In this document: positions 35,821-47,623 of the stretch, one piece after another
Position numbering within the stretch: the stretch's first letter is position 1
Layout: every line of letters starts with the position of its first letter
NCBI GenBank assembly: GCA_033964015.1
Contig: JAWWUD010000106.1
Span: forward strand, 122,501-186,500
Direction: 5' to 3'
From: Scolanthus callimorphus
Taxonomy: Eukaryota > Cnidaria > Anthozoa > Actiniaria > Edwardsiidae
DNA length: 64,000 nucleotides
Translations under genes and position numbers: made by a program
The notes under the pieces: generated by a model
Databases searched by the model: none
What the model was told of the DNA's origin: nothing
What the model saw: only the letters and a program-made list of their open reading frames with translations

Positions 35821-36055
35821 CAAACGTCGTGCTTCTCATGTGCCGAACCTAATTGTCCTGAAAATTATTTTGGGCTTAGAAATAGTTTCAAGTATCAGAG
35901 ACGGTAAATATAAGAAGATAGATAACTTTAATAACAAAAACAATTGTAATGTTAAATTAGTTTTTGCCGTATGCCAGTATGCTTTTCTAATGGATTTTCC
36001 CAAGAGAAAAGAAGTCTGCCAAATTAGATTCGGCACACGAGAAGCACGACGTTTG
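35821..36055. mobile_element. MITE with about 35-bp TIRs (CAAACGTCGTGCTTCTC)
   Basis: CAAACGTCGTGCTTCTCATG and CGAGAAGCACGACGTTTG are inverted; the match continues through TGTGCCGAA.CTAATT. The open frame at 35840-36349 crosses its right end and is not taken as a gene. Confidence 0.85.
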
Positions 36056-37229
36056 TTGCAAATAGCGCGCGCATTCGCAAAACAATTTTGCAGCCGTTTT
36101 CGGCCGCGCGCGCAAAGTGAATGGACTCTTATTGGCCACGGCAAATCAGCCAATCATTTTGTGAGAAAGCTAACTGTTTTTAATGGTAAAAATGTTTTTT
36201 CGTATATTTTGCCATGCAGTTCATGTTACCACCAAAACATACAACTACTTATTTGTTTCGGCCACTCGTATGTATTGCTACGCGACCTCAAAATTCACTT
36301 TTGCGATTGCCGACGCAAGAAAATTGTAATTTTCTTGAACCTGTTTTGAACAATTTTGGTTGATATGGCAATCAATTCGACCCACTGAAGTAGCCGAACC
36401 CAGCGCGCGTTTTGGTCAAATTGATGGTTAAAAAATATCCATTAGCCCATGGTCGCGTGTAGCAATGCATACAGTGGTAATATACCAGTAAAACGAAACA
36501 AACATACTTGTTATCGACTACACGCCTGTTGTGGGACTCTTTCTGCGTGGCGGAAATCTCGATGAGGGAAAATAGATTCTATTGAGTCGGCAAACTCATA
36601 AAAGAAAGCAAAACTAGGGCCTATCGCTGTTAAAACCGGAAAACAAACAGGCGCCCACAGGATCACCGCGGAAATACCGTATGAAGTTGATACTTCTGAG
36701 AATTAATATCGCACTTTGTAAAATTAAGCAAGGAAAAAGGCAGACAATACACTTTCTTCCAGCCTTGGACTGGGGGAGTGAGACATCGGTTCATTGTCGC
36801 ATCCGAAAGACGTGAAATGCAGGAGATTACGAATCATTTCTGCCCACGATCGACATGAAACACAGGACACCCAGACAACGGCGTGAGCGCCGAACGGCTT
36901 AGAACATCCAGAGTTTTCACTCATTGTTTATCTCGCCACATGCAGGGATGTTGGAAGCTGCCCCGGGTGCTATTCATGGCTTGATCTCATTTAACCCCTA
37001 AAAATACGACGGTCATACCTACCATCCGCCATATAGGGAGTACACCCTCCCTTTGCCCTAGCCCACTAGCACCAGGGCCTTTTGCGCTAACTGGCTTCAT
37101 GATAGGTTGGCTTGCTAGATCTACACAATAAACAATTTAGCGGGTATAGATATACACGGGTGTTTTCAATACTTTACAAAAAATCGGTTCCTAGACTGTC
37201 AGTTAAAGAGTTATCAGTAGATAAACGCT
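36056..37229. other. No gene recognised; R1 repeat near 36960-37050
   Basis: A GCGCGC-rich patch near 36066-36116 and a fragment of the R1 family (AACCCCTAAAAATACGACGG) are the only recognisable items. No exon could be supported. Confidence 0.4.
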
Positions 37230-38235
37230 TCCAACGTACTTACTGCGATTTTCATAATTCTACGAACTCGGCTAACGATCCAGCCGTCAAATTAAACCGC
37301 CTTCTGGCTTCCGCCAATCAAACTCCCGAGTCTTTTCATCGTTACTACTCTTTGTGCTTTTTTTGGCCAGCACGTAACCGCTCAGTTCCTGTAAGGCACG
37401 GCTCTCGAAAATCTCCGACCTAAAAACATAGGGGGTGGTCTATCTTCATCAGTTTTAACGATTTCAAGATTAGACATCGTTCAGCTTGTAAGTGGCTAAG
37501 AAATAAGTATGTTTTGAGTCTTGTCTCCATGACAACGAGGAATGTGACCTTTGAACTCTGTATTTTAATCATTTTCCAAAAACTGCCTTTGAAAACGTAG
37601 AAAGACTGGAGTTCCTAAAGATGTTTAAATGTAAGGTTATTAAAGTCGGAGCAGGTATTACCGATCCAACTGGAAATCGTGACTTTTTCAACGGGAACCA
37701 TATTTAAGGGGATTTTGAAATTTGATACCTTCCAATAACTTTGCCATCTAAATTGGTGTACATGATTTCCAGTTGGATTTGTAATACTTGCTATTAGTTA
37801 AATAGGTTTTCGTTTAGACATGCTTAGAAAATCTAGCTTTTCCCCGTTTTCAGGGACGGTTTCTGAAAATCTTAAAACACAGAGTTCAAAGGTCACATTC
37901 CATGTAGCCATGGAGACAACACTCAAATCTAGCTATTTCTTGGTGCCCCATAACATGAGTGAAGTTTAGTAATGAAATTGTGAAATGTACTCAAGATAGA
38001 CCACCCCTAAGGTTTTGGACCACCACCTTTGAGAGCCATGCCTTACAGGAACTGAGCGTTACTCGGGTGACAGGAAGCCATTTTAGCACTGCTTAGGCGC
38101 TGGCCAATCACAAAGCACAAAGAGTAACGACGAAAAGACACAGGGCTTTGATTGACGGAAGCCAGAAGGCGGTTTTACGGTTGGAAATCGATAGCGAGAG
38201 TTCGCAGAATTATGAAAATCGTAGTAACTTATCGC
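37230..38235. mobile_element. 1-kb palindrome, large member of MITE family C
   Basis: The outer arms (ACTGCGATTTTCATAATTCT and its inverse near 38200) continue through CTTCCGCCAATCAAACTC, CTTTGTGCTTTTTTTGGCC and CAGTTCCTGTAAGGCA. Inner arms hold GTCTCCATGACAACGAGGAA and AGAGTTCAAAGGTCACATTC. Arm similarity extends over most of 350-450 bp each side. Smaller members are at 45326-45620, 58741-59010 and 62335-62600. Confidence 0.85.
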
Positions 38236-40030
38236 ATTTAATTTACCAACCACACTTCGTGCATTTCTACTAGTTATTTAGAAATTATAATTGAGCAGAT
38301 TTATATTAGTCACTGTTTCGAGTCCGAGCTCGAGGGGGGGCTCCACCTGCTCCACCCCACGGATTTTTACTGTCGCATTACACGGTCTCACATATGAAAA
38401 TGGTTTCGCTCGACTTTCGAAACACGCTCCGCATAGTGAAATCCCAAAACTAAACGTACGACTTGTCAACTAACTATTATAGAACAAGAATCACGGCGAA
38501 AAGGGGAAAATCCGGCTAAAAATTGATGCATGAGGCCAGAGTCATTTGCGGCCTCGACGCATTCGAGATTCCAAGTATTCTATAAATACATTATCTTAGC
38601 TTGGATGGTTTTATAGGTTTGTCAATTTCAAGGAACAAAATAGCGTCTTCATTATGATTATGCATGGCTCATGTTTTACGTTTTACGAGCAACGTTAATT
38701 GAAATAGGTGTATACCATTACGAGTCTGATAATAGAAAACATCAAAGAAATAACACCGGCTATTGAAAAACGTAACTTTTATTTAAGCATTAGAGCACAA
38801 CTTTCTAGTGACTTTATCGGTGCAATACAGGCCCGTAGCTAGGGGGGGGGGGGGGGGGGTGCTCCGGGGGTGCTCTGATTGGTCGATAGCCATGTTGCCA
38901 TAAGAGTAAATGAAGGACGAACCACTTGACAGACTCAACTCGTTGTTTTTCGCTGGACCAATTAACGGTCTAGCCGACAGTAAGATTAATAAAATTTAAA
39001 ATACTACCAAAACCGGTAGACTGTTTATCGGGCTCGACAAAAAGCAGTCGTCTCACAAAAAAAACGTTGACGAGTCTGATTGCATTCCTTCATGCGAAAT
39101 CATTCATGCGTTGTGTCTCTGGCAAACAAAAACTTAAAGTTTCGGTAAAAAATACACTGATTTGTATTTCTTTACCCATAAAATTATTAGAACACAAGCA
39201 GATGGCTTTTCTTGTGTTTTTAGTTCGAAAAATTGCCAAATAAAATATTTGACTCGCACGCATCGCTGACTTCAATAAAGGAATTCAAACTACATCGTGA
39301 ATGTTTTCGTCTGGAGACGAGTGCTTTTTCTCGAGCCGAAAAAACAGTCTACCGGTTTTGGTAGTAAGAAAAGTCGGCGTTACAACGTAGGTTTTACTCT
39401 GGGTCAGCCCAGAAAATCAATGAAATCACAAAATTTCAAATATCTTTGCAAATCATTAATGTTGGAGCATGAAATTTTCAGGATAGTTAACATACATCGA
39501 GGGAAATGTTTTAGTATGGAATTTGGGCTGATATACTGATCACGTGGCCAGTCACGTGACATTTTCACTTTTCAAATTTTAAAAATTTCTCCGGTGGTCA
39601 GTTTCACTCCTTTCTGAAAAGTTAATAGCTAATAATATTTCACTCTTTGGTTTCTATATAGTGGTGTCTTAGCTGGTGGAAAAAGTTTGTTTTTTAAGGT
39701 GCTTTAAGGAGCTGTTATGTTGATTAGGTCACGTGACCTGCTTCCGACCCTTATATCTCGTTAACGCTAAATGATAGCCCAGCAGCCAAAACAGTACGAT
39801 ATTTTTATTGCTGAGGCCTATCCATTTTCACCAAAATTGTATAGTTAGATGTTTTCTCCATCACCGGAAAAGCAATTTACTGTTTAGTCACGTGACATGC
39901 CTTGTGACGTCACTCCGTACTAAAAAATGGCACCAAAATGTTAAGTGCGTCGATTTCTATCACTCTACCAAAAATTAGCCTGCCTTAAATAGATTAAAGC
40001 AATTTAAGGCAAATTTTGCGTTTTGGGGGA
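38236..40030. other. No gene recognised; oligo-G tract and CACGTG-rich DNA
   Basis: Oligo-G run near 38846-38861. Several GTCACGTGAC sites lie at 39540-39905, followed by GTGACGTCAC at about 39905. No exon or clear TIR element was resolved. Confidence 0.35.
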
Positions 40031-41137
40031 CCCATTTAGAATTCCAGGCCTTAATGTGCTTGAGTAGTTGTATTTTAGTACAATATTTCGGCTGGCCATA
40101 CCAGCCTTCTTCAGGTACGTGTGAATACATAATGACATGATAGGCTTATATATAAGGTGAAACGTGATACAATAAAAATGATGATGATGATGACGTTTGT
40201 GATATTACACTAGATAAGGACTGGAAGCAGCGAGGTGGTACTCACTCGCCAATTTTTGCCGTTAAAATCAATTTTTAAAGCATCGGTTTGCAGTAAGCTC
40301 ATTCTCTAAGCACAAGTCTATGCACCTAATACTCATCTTTCCCTGAAAAAAAAATTTTTGTGAAAAGGAGTTTTTTAGGATCGAAAAATCATTATAAATA
40401 TCTCTGTTTTTATGCAAATTTGCATGTCCCAGCGTCACACGTTCAGCGCCTGATGTAAAAATATTTTTACTTATTTCTTCATGGATAAAACATACAACGC
40501 AAAATTTGCCATAAATCGAAGTTCCAATCCTAAATGAAATAACTTATATGGTATTTTCTTCAATATATGCATCTTCTTCGATATTATTAGTGAAAACGTC
40601 TTTGCCATTTTCGAGTCCCAAAAATTTGATAATTTTAGCGTATTTCAGGTTTTTTAGATTTATTGTCAAAATAAGCAACGCCGCAATGAAACAAACTGAG
40701 CCAACTGTGGTCTATAGATTTTTATGTCGAAATGTGGCATTCTGACTGCGATCGGAAATAAGTTCTTGGAAATATAAATTTCGAAGTTTACTGAAAGCAT
40801 TGTCCCCCACCAAAATTTAAAGCATAATAATACGACCGGGGTTTGCATTTCCTCTAATATATAGATAACCATAAGACTTATTGCACTAAGAAACTACAGA
40901 TGTGTGGTCTAGTAAAATTGCAGTCATTTGGTCTATTGCCCGGACTTATAGCCTATTTTGAGAGAGTTTAGCAATGGCGTGAAGTTTACTGAAAGTTTTG
41001 TCCCCCACTTTCATAAAATTTACATATCTAAACAAACGACAGCAAATGTGATTGCTACCGAAGTTTGTTTCTAATTTCTTCGTTTACATTTAAAAAAAAT
41101 CAAGGATTTTTGCTCAAACTATTTAAACCTATACATC

Positions 41138-41467
41138 TGGGGTGCTTACCATTGGTCATGGGAAACCGGTTGGTTTGATCAGCGTCCAATGGTACAGAAC
41201 ATTTCGGTTGGGAAGAAATACCGAGTGGAATGGCGCTTACCATTCGCTTATTCGCATTTCGGTTCGGATCGGCTACCTTATTTGGTCATAAAACCGGATG
41301 GAGTGCCAATGGTACAGACCATTCCGATCGGTTCGTTCCAACTGGAACGGCGAGACAACCTCTGAAGCTGAACCTCTCGTACCAACCGGAATGACCGAAA
41401 CATCGACTGTACCATTGGAATTCCAACCGAAATTACCGGTTTTTCGTGACCAATGGTAAGCACCCCT
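41138..41467. mobile_element. MITE with TGGGGTGCTTACCATTGGTC ends
   Basis: TGGGGTGCTTACCATTGGTC and the inverse GACCAATGGTAAGCACCCC(T) frame a 330-bp element. AATGGTACAGA and CATTCCGATCGG-like words recur in both directions inside. It is nested in the 2.4-kb TIR element. Confidence 0.85.
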
Positions 41468-42091
41468 GAGATTCCATTCGCACCGACGAGGTAGATTTCG
41501 GCTATAACACACGAGATTTAAAACTCACTATGTTATTTTTGTAATTTATGCAATTCGGAAGAAATTAATTACAGTTTAGAAAAAGTTCTTCATTTTTTCT
41601 GTTTTTCAGATAATTTTAGCGCGCGATTAGTTTCACATTTATCGCAAATCAACGGGAATTTATTCAAGACAATAGGTATCTTAGTAGATTTGAAGCGTTG
41701 TCTGTATTTTGCAAAAAAATAGGTATTTTGAACCACTGCCATTGCGTGTTATTAATAAAAAAACTAAGAAAATTTGCACTCAAAGGTGGCTTATAGCAGT
41801 TTTTAGTTGACTCTTCGGTCTGGTATGGCATGTATCTCACGTGCTATACATACACAGAAAGGCAAGCCACTTTACAAGAAACATGCAATGGATCGTTATA
41901 TGTGTTTACATGTTTTGTTTAAATTCACGCTTCCATGGCAACGAAATGGCGGCCCTCCATTTTTTGAGTTGAAGAATCCACCCAGACATGCAAGATAACT
42001 TTTCGCAATACCAACGCCAATGAGGTCAGACTATAAGTTTGAAGGAATAGGCCAAGAGCGTTTCGAAGACCATTTTTGTCAAGAAAATCAA

Positions 42092-42239
42092 GCGTAGTCA
42101 ATCAAACTTGTGAGCCAATCAGATCCTTTCCTAGTTTCGCCTAGTGCGACATGTCTGTTGCGACATGTCTCGAAAAACAAGCCAAAGGAGTGCACTGAAC
42201 AAGGATCCGATTGGCTCACACGATTGTGATTGACTACGC
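42092..42239. repeat. Short inverted repeat around a GCGACATGTC tandem
   Basis: GCGTAGTCAATCA and TGTGAGCCAATC(A)GATCCTT at the left reappear inverted at the right (AAGGATCCGATTGGCTCACA then TGATTGACTACGC). The loop carries GCGACATGTC twice. Confidence 0.75.
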
Positions 42240-42954
42240 AGCCAACTTAACTGCCAAAGGCTCACTAGATTTGAACCTACAGGGTCAGGTGTTATCAGAA
42301 ACACTTGCAAATGGCATTTCTAAAAGAAATGTTTTTATTATAAACGTTGTGACTGGTGATTTTTCCAACTGTTATGTACCGTTCGAATTTTTGATATTGG
42401 GAGAGTGCAAGTGGGTTTTTTTTCAAAAGAAAGGAATCTTGCGTTTGACTAGTTACCAGACCCCACCCGGTAAGGAGATAAAATTGCTCATATTATCAGA
42501 AATATTGATCAAAATCAGTTGAAAAATAGATAATTCGACGTGTTTCTCTATAATCCATAGTGCAAAGTAGCCAAATGCAAAACGTTATAAGTAAAGAAAA
42601 ATACGTCGGAAAACTCGCATGTGACGGTAGTGGGTACCACCTCGCTGCTTCCAGTCAAGAGATATAAAAATTAAAGGAAAAGACAAAGAACAAATAAATA
42701 CAATATAATCTAAAATGAAGTCTCATCTCGTCGATTCAATCCGTCAGGCTCAAGGGTACCAGCACGTAGGATGAGTGTGGCCTCTCTTGCCTTACGAATT
42801 GAATCTCGATTAGTCATTAATTGTTCAAGGGGAATCAATTGCATGTCAGATGCTTTGTGATTGGGTGTCGATAGAAAATGTTCAGCGGCTGTTGTCGGTT
42901 TAGATTTACATTCGGGCTTGTCGATTTGCGATGATCATTAAAGCGTTGTCTAAG

Positions 42955-43075
42955 TTGGCGTACCGCCATGGGTTGAATGGCTCTGTTTCAAATCTCGCGC
43001 ATGCGTCGATGGTTGTCACCAGAGCCTCCCCCGTGAGGAGACGAGCCGGGGAGCTCTGGGTTCGAGAATGCATGA
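42955..43075. mobile_element. Partial family-D MITE
   Basis: CTCGCGCATGCGTCGATGGT is followed by CACCAGAGCCTCCCC and GGGGAGCTCTGGGTTCGAGA, one end of the family described at 7636. Confidence 0.7.
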
Positions 43076-43181
43076 GAAAGAACTGGTCTTTTGACGGTCG
43101 TGACTTCGAAGACAGCTCACGCGAAATGAAAAGAGGAAAAAACTTCCTAATTACTTTGAAATACAAGTAACGGATTAGCTT

Positions 43182-43332
43182 TAGCCTCCTAGCCGGCTCT
43201 CCAATGTTTTTTTTTATTTTTTATCTTTGCGCGCGGGATTCCTGTGTCCTTTCTCCTCGAGAAAGGACACAGGAGCCGCGCGCCAAAAAAATCAAATACC
43301 CGCAAAAGCCCACTGGAGAGCAGGCTAGCTTA
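43182..43332. mobile_element. Palindromic MITE just upstream of the GATM exon
   Basis: The arms meet at a perfect core, CTGTGTCCTTTCTCCTCGAG and its inverse. Outer arms are TAGCCGGCTCTCCA and TGGAGAGCAGGCTAGCTTA. It lies 75 bp before the GATM exon. Confidence 0.82.
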
Positions 43333-43406
43333 GCTTGCTCTCTATAAACCCCAATGGGCACACCCTTGCCATATTCCTAACTGCCTGCTATTGTGGTGTC
43401 CTACAG

Positions 43407-43532
43407 ATGTTCGAATCACTTGGTATTGAGTCCATCCCAGTCAGCATCCGCTACGCCAACTCACTCGGTGGCGGCTTCCACTGTTGGACCTGCGACATCC
43501 GGCGGCGCGGGAAACTCGACTCCTATTTCTAA
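43407..43532 (+). CDS. GATM: Glycine amidinotransferase, last coding exon only
   Basis: GATM (AGAT) transfers an amidino group from arginine to glycine, the first step of creatine synthesis, usually in mitochondria. The exon starts after a GTGTCCTACAG acceptor and codes 41 residues: [19 protein letters not shown], then [20 protein letters not shown] and YF stop. The [10 protein letters not shown] block contains the catalytic cysteine (Cys407 of the human enzyme). The match to the C-terminus of animal GATM is close to residue by residue and ends at nearly the same position. No upstream GATM exon was found on the plus strand in the preceding 8 kb, which is filled with mobile elements. The rest may be farther away, lost, or the exon may be a stray duplicate. 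The frame is intact. Confidence 0.85.
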   Translation: MFESLGIESIPVSIRYANSLGGGFHCWTCDIRRRGKLDSYF

Positions 43533-43689
43533 CAGACGACTCTTTACAGATTTATTTTATTTTCTATTGATATGTATAATAATAATATTTGTAACCTAAT
43601 AATATTTGTAGCCTACTAAACGTTAAACGTTTTCTTGTGGTCAATTAAAACGGAGCCTTCCAGCTGAGGCACCACTCAGGAAAGGATGG

Positions 43690-43845
43690 GAACTTAAAAT
43701 GAAGCACGGTTGGCTGAGGTAACGGCGCTGGGTCTCTCATCTCTGTGATCCGGGCTCGACTCTTGGCCGGGACAGAGGAAATTTTCTTTCTGTTCTGGTC
43801 TCAGTCGAAATTGGTTCATATTGTGAGTTGAACGTTGTGTTCCAC

Positions 43846-43876
<31 letters not shown>

Positions 43877-44275
43877 CGTCTCGCCTTTCTACTCTGCTCA
43901 GTATCAGAGGGGACGTTAAAAAGAACCACTGGGGACGTAATAAACTCTCTGTTAGTGACCACCCTCAGTGTCTGTGCTTATGACCGCTCGGCTGCCAGTG
44001 GCGCCGTTGGGACCCAGCGTAATTCAGCTTACGAGCTGCAAGTTCTAGGTCGCTATATTTAATCTATTCTATTGTATTCCTATTGCTATTCATATTGCTA
44101 TTCCTATTGCTATTACTATTGCTATTGCTATTGCTATTGCTATTGCTATTGCTATTGCTATTGCTATTCCTATTGCTATTCTTATTCCTATTCCTATTCC
44201 TATTCCTATTCCTATTCCTATTCCTATTCCTATTCCTATTCCTATTCCTATTCCTATTCCTATTCCTATTCTTAT
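43690..44275 (+). mobile_element. tRNA-derived SINE with conserved central domain and hexamer tail
   Basis: Head with box-A-like TGGCTGAGGTAACGGCGC and box-B-like CCGGGCTCGACTC. Then a central block GGATGAGACAATAAACCGAG followed by GTCCCGTCTCG and GGGGACGTTAAAAAGAACC, wording shared by SINE families across invertebrates. It ends in a variable ATTGCT/ATTCCT tail. Confidence 0.75.
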
Positions 44276-44278
44276 AAA
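44066..44278. repeat. Hexanucleotide microsatellite CTATTG/CTATTC
   Basis: About 34 copies of a 6-base unit, first mainly CTATTG and then CTATTC, forming the SINE tail. Long open frames on both strands are repeat translations. Confidence 0.95.
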
Positions 44279-45325
44279 ACATATAGTCTAGTCATGAATT
44301 GCCTTCATCTAGTTCTGGTCATTCCAAAAATCCCCCCCCCCCCCCAAAAAAAAAAAAAAACGCAAGTGTTAACCGTCAAGATTTCCAAAAAAAAAAACGT
44401 GGATTCGAGTTCTGTTGGGGGCTCGGATCCCCCTCTTACCAGCTTTTCATCTTTACACAGTGTCGCAAATCTCGAGAAATGACAACCATCAAATACAAAG
44501 TATATAACTGGATTAAATTATCCAAATTATAAAAAAGTTTTGCGTTGTGATCTAACCAGAAAAAGCCAATAACACGCTAATTTACACAACCTGTCGCCTT
44601 TCTGTGGGGAGCCTAATTTCTTAAACATTAGAAAATCTCGTGCAGAGGGACGTGCATAATTAATATCTTCCCGTTTTTTATCAAAAGATCTTAGGCGGGG
44701 TGTTAAAAAGTACTTTTCGTAGAAACGCTTGTCAGGAATCATCTTCAAATTTGTGAAATCATTTCACAAGAAGGTATGTCAACCTTTTTAATTAGAACAA
44801 CGCGCTTTGCTATGTACATAAATTATTTTGCTTGCACACAAATTTATATAGAGCCCAATTTAATGATTTTTTCTTTTTCTTTAACAGCATATTTTACATT
44901 AAAAGGCTTAAGGTAATTCAATGCCATTTAGGTCATGGGATAAAAAACGTAGAAATGATTATTAATATCATGATATGCCTCTACGCTTTCCGGCAAACAA
45001 CAACAACTTCATTAAATTGATCTTTTATATTGCAATCCACTACCCACGGCGAGCGTTTAAAACCCATAGTGTCAAAACCACTGGAAAATCAAGTTAAACT
45101 GAAGTGATACCTAGAGCACTAAGATTGATTTTCAAAGAGCGAAAAGTTCGTCCCCTTTATGTTAAAACTGTAGCCGTAGGGCCGGTCACAAAAAAAACAG
45201 TAAAGGAACTGAACTGGTTCGCTATGATCGCGTAATTTTATCGCTTGACTTGCCAGTCCAGCCCGTAAGCTACCGTAAAAAGTAGATGATGCTTTTAAAA
45301 AACTGTTTGGGGAGGGGCCGTGGAA

Positions 45326-45620
45326 AGGAACGTAGTAACCTTTCTGTGAACTCTACACCGACCAAACAAACCACGGTTTGGCTTCCGTCAATCAAACGAG
45401 TGAACAACTCTGGGTGATTTCACGGAGGCTTTGATAGATCTTGTGATCTCATTAGGGGCTAGAGTGGGCTCCAAAACATAATTTTTCACTGTAAAATGCA
45501 GATAGCTCAGATAACATGTGTGGACTTGACTTAAAAGGTTTGATTGATGGAAGCCAAAACGCGGTTTGGAGTTCGGAAATGTCAAGTGGTTGGCAGAATT
45601 ATGAAAATCGCAGTAAGAAA
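45326..45620. mobile_element. MITE, family C
   Basis: GTTTGGCTTCCGTCAATCAA near the left and TTTGATTGATGGAAGCCAAA with GAATTATGAAAATCGCAGTA at the right are inverted. The interior (GGTGATTTCACGGAGGCTTT) is shared with 58741-59010. Confidence 0.8.
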
Positions 45621-45642
45621 GTCGTGACTAGTGACTGACAGT

Positions 45643-46226
45643 GGCGGATCCAGAGGGGGTTCAAAGGATAGAACCCCAAAATGGCAAGATTTCTACCCTA
45701 AGGTCAGGTAAAGTCAAATAGGCTTGATTCTTTGCATAGAGTATCCTTATACAATAAAACACAAAATAGAAATGAGTATTTTTTTCTAATTGAACCGTCT
45801 TTAAGATATGAGGATTTACACTTTGGTTGCTGCAGCACTTTTTGGCATTTTTTGTTAGAATTGTACAAATTTTGCCATAAAAAGACGCAGTAACCAACGT
45901 TTAGCAGCTGATATCTTAAAGACGGATCAATTAGAAAAAAAATACTCATTTCTATTTTGTTTCTTATTGTATAATGATTCTCTATGCAAAGAACCGAGCC
46001 TATCTGACCTTACCTGACCCTAGGGTCGAAATCTTGCCATTTTTGGGTTCTGTCGGTTCAAAGGGTTCCACGGAAACCCCCTTGAGCATCAGAACAATAA
46101 GGATTTTATTGTAATACACAGACCGCTAGCGGACGAGCTCTCCCTAATGTATTGCCCGTATCAGTCTATGAAGAAGTAAGAAGAAACGGAACCCCCCTTA
46201 ATAAAATCCTGGATCCGCCATTGACT
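45643..46226. mobile_element. Foldback element with about 145-bp inner arms
   Basis: Outer ends AGTGGCGGATCCAGAGG and CCTGGATCCGCCATTGA are inverted. Inner arms at about 45671-45815 and 45905-46050 (AACCCCAAAATGGCAAGATT ... AATTGAACCGTCTTTAAG) are inverted copies with over 85 percent identity by eye. No coding sequence. Confidence 0.85.
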
Positions 46227-46243
46227 GTGCAGCAAAGGTTTCC

Positions 46244-46402
46244 TAGGATCACACGGAATTTCTGCAGAAACCCATCCATGGGAAAAGATGAATTTCCCAA
46301 GGCACACGCATGGGAAGTGTTCACAAGGATAGCCTTGAAATCCGAACACTTCCCATTCTTTTACCGTGGGAAATTCAGCTTTTCCCATGGATTGGTTTCC
46401 CT
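46244..46402. mobile_element. Palindromic MITE, second copy of the 8724-8903 element
   Basis: Shares CACACGGAATTTCTGCAGAA, CCATGGGAAAAGATGAATTT and AACACTTCCCATTCTTTTAC with the first copy; the right arm is partly eroded. Confidence 0.7.
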
Positions 46403-46782
46403 GTGGATAAGGTAGGAAAAGAGCGAAAACGACGCTGATGAGAAATGAGTTGATGGCTGTGTGATGGCATTTGACTACTTTATCTTGATGGCAGCTAGGA
46501 AAATAAATTTAAAAGTTTACATTTAACATAAATGTAGGGGTTTGTCAATAGAATATCTCTTGACATGGAATTTATGATGGAATTACGCGGTTTATCCGCT
46601 TTCAATGAGTATTTGGACAAACCGACAAACCATATAAATTCTCACATGTATGGTTTCCAAAACAAAACAAAATCAAACAAAGAAATTCTAAATGTTTGAG
46701 TAACTTCGTGTTGGGCCACGTTTTGCCAAAGTTGCTCGAAATCCTATTAAAGCCTGTCTTGAAATATTCCGATCTCTGTAGG

Positions 46783-47009
46783 CAATAGACCAAATCTGCT
46801 ACCGATGGTTACATCTTGTTGCCACCTGCAATTCAGATCATGTGATGATTCCTTTGGGTGGATACTTTTCGTTAGTACGCTCTGCACATACACTCGTGCA
46901 CTCGGTCGAGGTAGAAAAACATGTACAATTGTCACCGCCCAAAGGAGACATCGCGATCTGAATTGTGTGACAACAAGATGTAAACACCGTTAGCCGATTT
47001 GGTCTATTG
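46783..47009. mobile_element. MITE, family A, best-preserved copy
   Basis: Ends CAATAGACCAAATCTGCTAC and CGTTAGCCGATTTGGTCTATTG are inverted, with TACATCTTGTTGCCACC near each end. Length 227 bp. Confidence 0.88.
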
Positions 47010-47623
47010 TAATGGGATTCATAGATAATAACCTGAAAAATACCTGTAGACTTTTGCCACACCAATATAATTTGCTATAAAGCACCAGGAACCTGCATCG
47101 GCAGGGTGGAATACTGAGATATGTAGGAGTGTATATGAAAGAAAAAAATTAGAAAAAAATCATTTGTGGTCAAATATAATTTATCACTGATTGGGTAATA
47201 CTGTAATGCGAATATTGATAAACGCATTTCATCAAGCCTCAGAGAAAGTGTAGATGAACATTCCGTTTTTTTCTGTATAGGTTATTATTATTCATGCGCG
47301 CAATTGCGCGCCGAAATTATTATTATTTATTTGCGTGAAGCGCGGCCCAAATGACGACTTTCTATGCCTGTAACGTCGAACTCACGCTTACTCTTCTTTG
47401 CATAGTGCCTGCAGGGCATTTTTGGTAGAGTTTGTTATTCCTCTCCAAGATACACTTTGTAGAAAAATCCAAATGATAGAGAAGTAGCTAGAATAACTAC
47501 TTAGAAAATTTCTTGTGGTCCCCCCTTTCAAGGCTTCAGGTTTTGAGAGATCCCCCCTTTCGCTCGCCCCAAAATGAACCGCTAAAGTGGTTTGTTTTTT
47601 TATTTGTCTCGTCTCAGTTTACT

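Larger units (their letters stand above)
40031..42780. mobile_element. Penelope-like remnant interrupted by a 2.4-kb TIR element
   Basis: CGGCTGGCCATACCAGCC followed by TTCTTCAGG at about 40090 is the inverse of the GAAGAAGGCTGG/GCCGAAA wording seen at Penelope-like element repeats. Within it, ACTGGAAGCAGCGAGGTGG at 40219 and CCACCTCGCTGCTTCCAGT ending at 42656 form about 22-bp inverted ends of an inserted element without a recognisable transposase. Further inverted repeats lie inside (41138-41467 and 42092-42239). Confidence 0.5.

Noticed and set aside
35840..36349. 169-codon plus-strand open frame
   Set aside because: It starts inside a MITE and crosses its right end, with no recognisable domain or splice context.
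44064..44482. Open frames with RN, YS or LF dipeptide repeats
   Set aside because: They translate the hexanucleotide SINE tail on both strands.
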